From Deltaproteobacteria bacterium (lineage in GTDB: Bacteria > Myxococcota > Kuafuiibacteriia > Kuafuiibacteriales > Kuafuiibacteriaceae), in assembly GCA_011526105.1 (NCBI GenBank), contig WYAZ01000179.1, positions 1 through 59,659 on the forward strand: 59,659 nucleotides of DNA. The letters run 5' to 3'. Position 1 is the stretch's first letter. Each line of letters starts with the position of its first letter. Made by a program: the position numbers and the translations under genes. Shown here in pieces: positions 57,201 to 59,659 of the stretch. The notes beneath the pieces were generated by a model. The model was not told where the DNA came from, did not search any database, and worked only from the letters and a program-made list of their open reading frames with translations.

Positions 57201-57593
57201 ACCGCACGATACGGCGTGAACCCGAATGGGTTTGCGAACGTGTCGGGCTACCTGGCGATTCTCGACGGTCTGCAGATCGTCCGGAACAACTCGAACCAGG
57301 CGGTGAACGTGAACCAGGCTGCGGGCTTCCGGCTCGACGCGGACATCGACCCCGATGCCTTCGTCATCAACCGGCAGCTCGATTGGGTTGTTTTCGACGA
57401 CGGCTTCCCGCTGTCGTACACGAACCATCCAATCAAGCAGGGCTTCTACAACCTGTACACCGACCCGTTCTATCAGAGGCAGTACCCGCGCTTGGCGCAG
57501 GTCGCAGGACCGCTCAACCAGGCCCTGCTGCAGCTGATTCAGAACGAGATCAAGGTGGCCAACGTAGGAGTCCAGTACAAGGCAATCCGCTAG
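54261..57593 (+). CDS. Multihaem c-type cytochrome lipoprotein
   Basis: ATG 54261 gives 1110 residues, chosen because AAGGGG lies 8 bp upstream; GTG 54240 is less likely. The signal ends with lipobox LLSAC. Residues about 30-200 form a Cys-rich region with no haem motifs. Nine CxxCH sites start at residues 233, 417, 439, 510, 600, 649, 803, 814 and 965. Two unusual sites, CVNNCH (211) and CGKLAGCH (306), may bind further haems. The rest is Asn-rich with few known motifs. It is probably an outer-membrane or periplasmic electron-transfer protein, but no partner oxidoreductase or cytochrome maturation gene is nearby. The physiological partner is unknown. Confidence 0.88.
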   Translation: MNETRLCRSGPNWLALVTLLSTGGLLSACGSDPLVCGPGTKLVQAADGSQSCEADVLACQPGQVKVTGEDGIEVCQSPINNPCANVTCNPADFPQWAASTLQLLPEQVNETTCSCLPSVCNEGYQLHQGSCLPRLTEQDCAAFGPGYVPSGTGLCLPCDDCTCEDQPGSLACIPVRCEDAPQLATQQNDPNSEYYGRRLCLEDPKPPVQSCVNNCHNGIEDPHPWFGGDDLTCTGCHGGDGAATTRETAHIPIPAIWQANSTQWGRPNLQYYWNYNTLFGVENFEGGLAWLRFRNPGDLRIADQSCGKLAGCHQDRVENQRRSVMATEVGLTGVALGRNGLARSVIRGQGGLYKWDTTEGMALGWGRLEVPEHNPYAYNAEYVGSMQRITGFTMQNREFNGNYNQTEILKEIYDKQCGDCHLGNAGANNRYADFRSSGCSACHMPYALDGRSRSTDQMIKKDEPTYPNAYNQIANFNANDLQNLNGAWLGPERAHPSKHRLSKQMTSQKCGTCHVGSNRTDWQFRGYRFDPNRDAVTAIDNNRLVAGQDIIFTDEIDNNADANARYHGAAQNQILKYEDWNQDGYDDSPADIHFQAGLECLDCHTSGEMHNELKFVKVAKVTDWSDRNQVNDMSGAIWSHMSQATEVECVNCHGNLEYRALGYYADNRNPVKNLVVCPEVGETIPDYEVPAECDNLGNGRWLRSKFTGRHHYVTQVRDTVANYPTGGGAVRPNNSPVYSLVSSIFHGRVDNDPLNGVGPCVNGNANTCYKDQANNQLQIRQGFSHLGRPAVNSNDQMAGGLECYACHSTWQMACQGCHLNLADNDGNQILRDYSRSTGELTYGAIVHADFTYIDPLAIQLGINPEGKISQFEPETKQAIRHVDANNQDFFGTRVIVNNDANLVYNVYRNRAGYGLRQYNTELVGLPPNSDGPDYEQDARMDQNAGEGFQPFMPHTTQRSHPLMDCATCHIDVNNANADAVTARYGVNPNGFANVSGYLAILDGLQIVRNNSNQAVNVNQAAGFRLDADIDPDAFVINRQLDWVVFDDGFPLSYTNHPIKQGFYNLYTDPFYQRQYPRLAQVAGPLNQALLQLIQNEIKVANVGVQYKAIR

Positions 57594-57618
57594 CCGGGTT
57601 GAGTTGACTGGATAGGAG

Positions 57619-57656
57619 ACGGGGTCTCAGCGAGAGCTGGGGCCCCGTTTCTGTTT
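57619..57656 (+). terminator. Rho-independent terminator after the multihaem gene
   Basis: ACGGGGTCTCAG (57619-57630) pairs with CTGGGGCCCCGT (57637-57648) using ten Watson-Crick and two G-U pairs around a CGAGAG loop. TTCTGTTT follows. It lies 26 bp after the stop. Confidence 0.8.
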
Positions 57657-57713
57657 AAGCGCCGACGGGCTTGGGATGAAGCGCGGCCGAGCACCTGCTA
57701 GGATCCATCCGTG

Positions 57714-58622
57714 ATGCGCACTCCGTCACTCTTGACGCTGCTCGCGCTCGTGGGCACGGGCTGCCCCGACCGCACCCAGGACGCGGTGACGCTCGAGAAA
57801 CGCACCGTGGTGCTGGGGGTGGATGCGGCCATCGCGCCCTCGGGGGTTCACGAGTTTCTGCGCACCGCCTTCGAGCAGAAGTCGGACAAGCGCATGGAGC
57901 TCGTCATCGCGCCCTCCTATGACCTCACGAAGCAGGCTGAGCGCGGCGGGCTCGATGGGCTCCTCCTCGCCACCGACGTGGCCTTCGAAATGCTCGACGC
58001 GACCGGGGCGGTCGAGCAGGCGAGGGTGGTCGCACACGAAGAGATGGTGATCATTGGCCCGGCGGAGGACCAGATCCGCTCGCACGGCGCCAAGAGCGCA
58101 CCCGAGTTCATCCAGAACATCGGAAGGTTCAGCGCCCTGTACTTCAAAGCTCAGCGGGGCTCGGCCGAAGAGCTGGTGCACCGCGAGATCATGAAAGCCG
58201 CCAAAGATCGCGAGCCGGGGTCGTTCATCGAGGAGAAGTTGCACGGCCTCCCGTATCTGGAACGGGTGGTGAACCACCCCCGCGCCTACGGCATGGTGCT
58301 CCGGTCTACGCTCGTCCTCGGCGCCAGCTTGGGCAAGAAGCCAAACCGCGTGTATCTCGATGGCGCGCCGGATCTCGTGGTGCGCTTGCGCGCGATCGCG
58401 GTGCGTTCGAGTCTGACGAAGCGCGCGCCGCAGCCGGAGCTCGTCGAGTTCTTGATGAGCCCCGACATCTCGAAGGCGTTCGGCGAGGTGGGGCGCGCGA
58501 AGTTTGGGCTGCCGCTCTATGCGGCCGGTGACACCGAGCCTGGCATGGGGGCGACCGTGCCGGGGCTGGTCGCGGAACGGCTGCCGTCCGTGCCCACTTC
58601 GAGCCGCACTGCGGTGCCCTAA
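57714..58622 (+). CDS. TupA-like periplasmic binding lipoprotein, orphan
   Basis: 302 residues from ATG 57714 (GTG 57711 directly precedes it). The N-terminus has a signal peptide with a slightly atypical lipobox (VGTGC). The body resembles PBP-like anion-binding proteins of the TupA/ModA kind: TVVLGVDAAIAPSGVHEFLRTAF, YDLTKQAERGGLDGLLLATD, VVAHEEMVIIGPAED, and the terminal EFLMSPDISKAFGEVGRAKFGLPLY. Such proteins capture tungstate or similar anions for ABC import, but no permease or ATPase lies in the window. It could also be a sensor. The gene follows the strong terminator and precedes the IS3 element. Confidence 0.72.
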   Translation: MRTPSLLTLLALVGTGCPDRTQDAVTLEKRTVVLGVDAAIAPSGVHEFLRTAFEQKSDKRMELVIAPSYDLTKQAERGGLDGLLLATDVAFEMLDATGAVEQARVVAHEEMVIIGPAEDQIRSHGAKSAPEFIQNIGRFSALYFKAQRGSAEELVHREIMKAAKDREPGSFIEEKLHGLPYLERVVNHPRAYGMVLRSTLVLGASLGKKPNRVYLDGAPDLVVRLRAIAVRSSLTKRAPQPELVEFLMSPDISKAFGEVGRAKFGLPLYAAGDTEPGMGATVPGLVAERLPSVPTSSRTAVP

Positions 58623-58793
58623 GAGCGAGCCTCAGGCCTGGCTGACGTTTGCGCAAACCCCGGGGACCAAACAGCTCTCTAGGCATCTCGGGACGTGGCC
58701 GGCTTCCTGTCGCGCGACTCCCCGTCCAGACCTCCTCTGACCACTTTGTTGTAGCCCCCATTTCGACCAGACACCCCGAAAGGGGAATTTGGA

Positions 58794-59177
58794 ATGGGAA
58801 AATCGATTCAACTTGCAGCACCTGAGGCGGGCCGTCGTCGGCGATACACGCCTGAGCAGAAGCACACGCTCCTGCAGGAGGCAGCGCGACCTGGGGCGTC
58901 GATCTCTTCGGTCGCCAGAACCTATGGCATCGCCCCGAGCGTCATGTTCTTGTGGAAGCGCACCATGGATGACGCTGGCGAAGAAGGCCTAAAGGCCAAC
59001 GAAAAGGTGGTTCCCGAGAGCGAGCTCAAGAAGCTCGAGGCTCGCATCAGGGAACTCGAGCGTGCCCTCGGGCGCAAGACCATGGAGGTCGAGCTCCTCC
59101 AAGAGGCCGTGCGCCTCACCGAGAAAAGAAAGCCGAGCTCGCGCGGAAGCTCTTCCAAGAAGGACGGTGGTCGATGA
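58794..59177 (+). CDS. IS3-family transposase OrfA
   Basis: 127 residues from ATG 58794. It is the DNA-binding half: a helix-turn-helix (YTPEQKHTLLQEAARPGASISSVARTYGIAPSVMFLWKR, in parts) and a leucine-zipper coiled coil (ESELKKLEARIRELERALGRK, then MEVELLQEAV). In IS3 elements the full transposase is made by a -1 frameshift into orfB. Here an A-rich stretch (GAGAAAAGAAAG at 59121-59132) lies where the two frames meet and could be the slip site. Confidence 0.88.
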   Translation: MGKSIQLAAPEAGRRRRYTPEQKHTLLQEAARPGASISSVARTYGIAPSVMFLWKRTMDDAGEEGLKANEKVVPESELKKLEARIRELERALGRKTMEVELLQEAVRLTEKRKPSSRGSSSKKDGGR

Positions 59178-59659
59178 AAGCGGTGAGCGAGGCGCTCGGC
59201 GTTCTCGACCCCTTCTCTCAGAGAGCCTCCGACGGGAAGCGAAGCCCCGTGGACGCTACGAGATGTCCGGCGACGCCGAACTCATCGACCGGATTCGAGC
59301 GCTGGTCGATGAGCAACCGAGCTATGGTTACCGGCGCATTACGGCGCGGCTCAATCGCGCCAAGACGGCCGATGAGCAGGTAAACCACAAGCGCGTGTAC
59401 CGTGTCATGCCGGACGCCGGCTTGCTCCTCCCCAACCACACCGGCCACGTCGAGCGACCGCACGAAGGCAAAGTGGTCACGCTAGCCAGCAGCCTGAGGT
59501 GGTGCTCGGATAGCTTCGAGATCCGCTGCTGAAACGGCGAACGCGTCCACGTGGCCTTCAGTCTCGACTGTTGCGATCGAGAGGCGATCGGGTGGGTCGC
59601 AGCAGCCCGACACCTCGACGGGATGGACATCCGCGACCTCATGGCCGAAAGCGTCGAGG
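59123..59659 (+). pseudogene. IS3-family transposase OrfB, broken by frameshift and nonsense
   Basis: The protein is recognisable in pieces. From 59123 one frame gives KKAELARKLFQEGRWSMKAVSEALGV. Near 59203 a single-base deletion (GTTT to GTT by comparison with the family) moves the reading to the next frame, giving SRPLLSESLRREAKPRGRYE and then YGYRRITARLNR, VNHKRVYRVM and RWCSDSFEI. At 59530-59532 a TGA replaces the Trp codon expected before NGERV, followed in frame by VAFSLDCCDREAIGWVAA. The 3' end is outside the window. The element is therefore unlikely to be autonomous. Confidence 0.82.

Larger units (their letters stand above)
58738..59659 (+). mobile_element. IS3-family element, left part, decayed
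   Basis: An orfA/orfB pair of IS3 type. The left end probably starts at the TGACCACTTT near 58738, which has the TG start of an IS3 inverted repeat, but this is not confirmed because the right end is outside the window. orfA is intact; orfB is disrupted (see its entry). Confidence 0.7.

Noticed and set aside
55779-57428. Antisense frame of 549 codons within the multihaem gene
   Set aside because: It arises from the strong codon bias of the cytochrome gene. The plus strand carries the regularly spaced CxxCH motifs.
59530-59532. UGA read as Trp, implying an altered genetic code
   Set aside because: All other genes here use TGA as a stop, for example secA-adjacent and nuo genes, so this is a simple nonsense change in a decayed IS.

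Overview
The window is GC-rich, densely coded chromosomal DNA with short intergenic gaps and many lipoproteins. Its gene content looks like a deltaproteobacterial-type lineage, most likely Myxococcota: a PEGA-tailed Ser/Thr kinase, TPR-PEGA proteins, SUMF1-type lipoproteins, TatT/TRAP genes, and two proteins sharing a C-terminal domain I associate with Myxococcus MXAN_5187. This assignment is inferred from gene families; no rRNA is present to confirm it. I found no tRNA, rRNA or CRISPR array.

Layout. 1-508 is the 5' part of a minus-strand transposase cut by the window edge. 0.7-8.2 kb holds a beta-propeller lipoprotein, a HEAT membrane protein, an MXAN_5187-like protein, recN, a PP2C phosphatase and an M23 peptidase. 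8.3-11.3 kb is secA. 11.5-17.3 kb is a four-gene NAD precursor cassette: a double-module PRPP synthetase, a small unknown protein, a NadD-like adenylyltransferase and a 777-residue PncB-like nicotinate phosphoribosyltransferase. 17.4-22.2 kb has a Ser/Thr kinase, a SUMF1-type lipoprotein and a TPR-PEGA protein. 22.4-24.0 kb is rpsB-tsf. 25.1-29.4 kb is a MoxR/DUF58/transglutaminase operon. 29.4-30.8 kb is a nucleoside transporter. 31.9-35.8 kb is a tatT-dctP-dctQM TRAP operon. 37.7-40.5 kb is nuoEFJK, followed by prfC. 42.2-48.1 kb has an App1-like phosphatase, a B12/radical-SAM protein and a large nucleotide-transporter/HEAT/cNMP fusion. 53.8-48.1 kb (minus strand) is the yceD-rpmF-plsX-fabH-fabD-fabG operon ending in an ABC ATPase. 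54.3-57.6 kb is a giant multihaem cytochrome lipoprotein, followed by a strong terminator. 57.7-58.6 kb is an orphan binding lipoprotein. The right edge is a decayed IS3 element.

How the genes work together. The NAD cassette encodes consecutive reactions: PRPP formation, nicotinate to NaMN, and NaMN to NaAD. All three enzymes carry long N-terminal extensions, which is the most system-like observation here. The fab/plsX/rpmF operon couples fatty-acid and phospholipid initiation to ribosome synthesis. nuoEF supplies the NADH-oxidising part of complex I and nuoJK two membrane subunits, while the rest of complex I must lie elsewhere. The TRAP operon provides one binding-protein-dependent secondary transporter.

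Non-coding features worth attention are a perfect palindrome with 30-bp arms that nearly fills a divergent promoter region (43316-43376), paired GTTCAG motifs before recN, a 20-bp perfect palindrome before the M23 gene, and a 22-bp near-palindrome before the multihaem gene.
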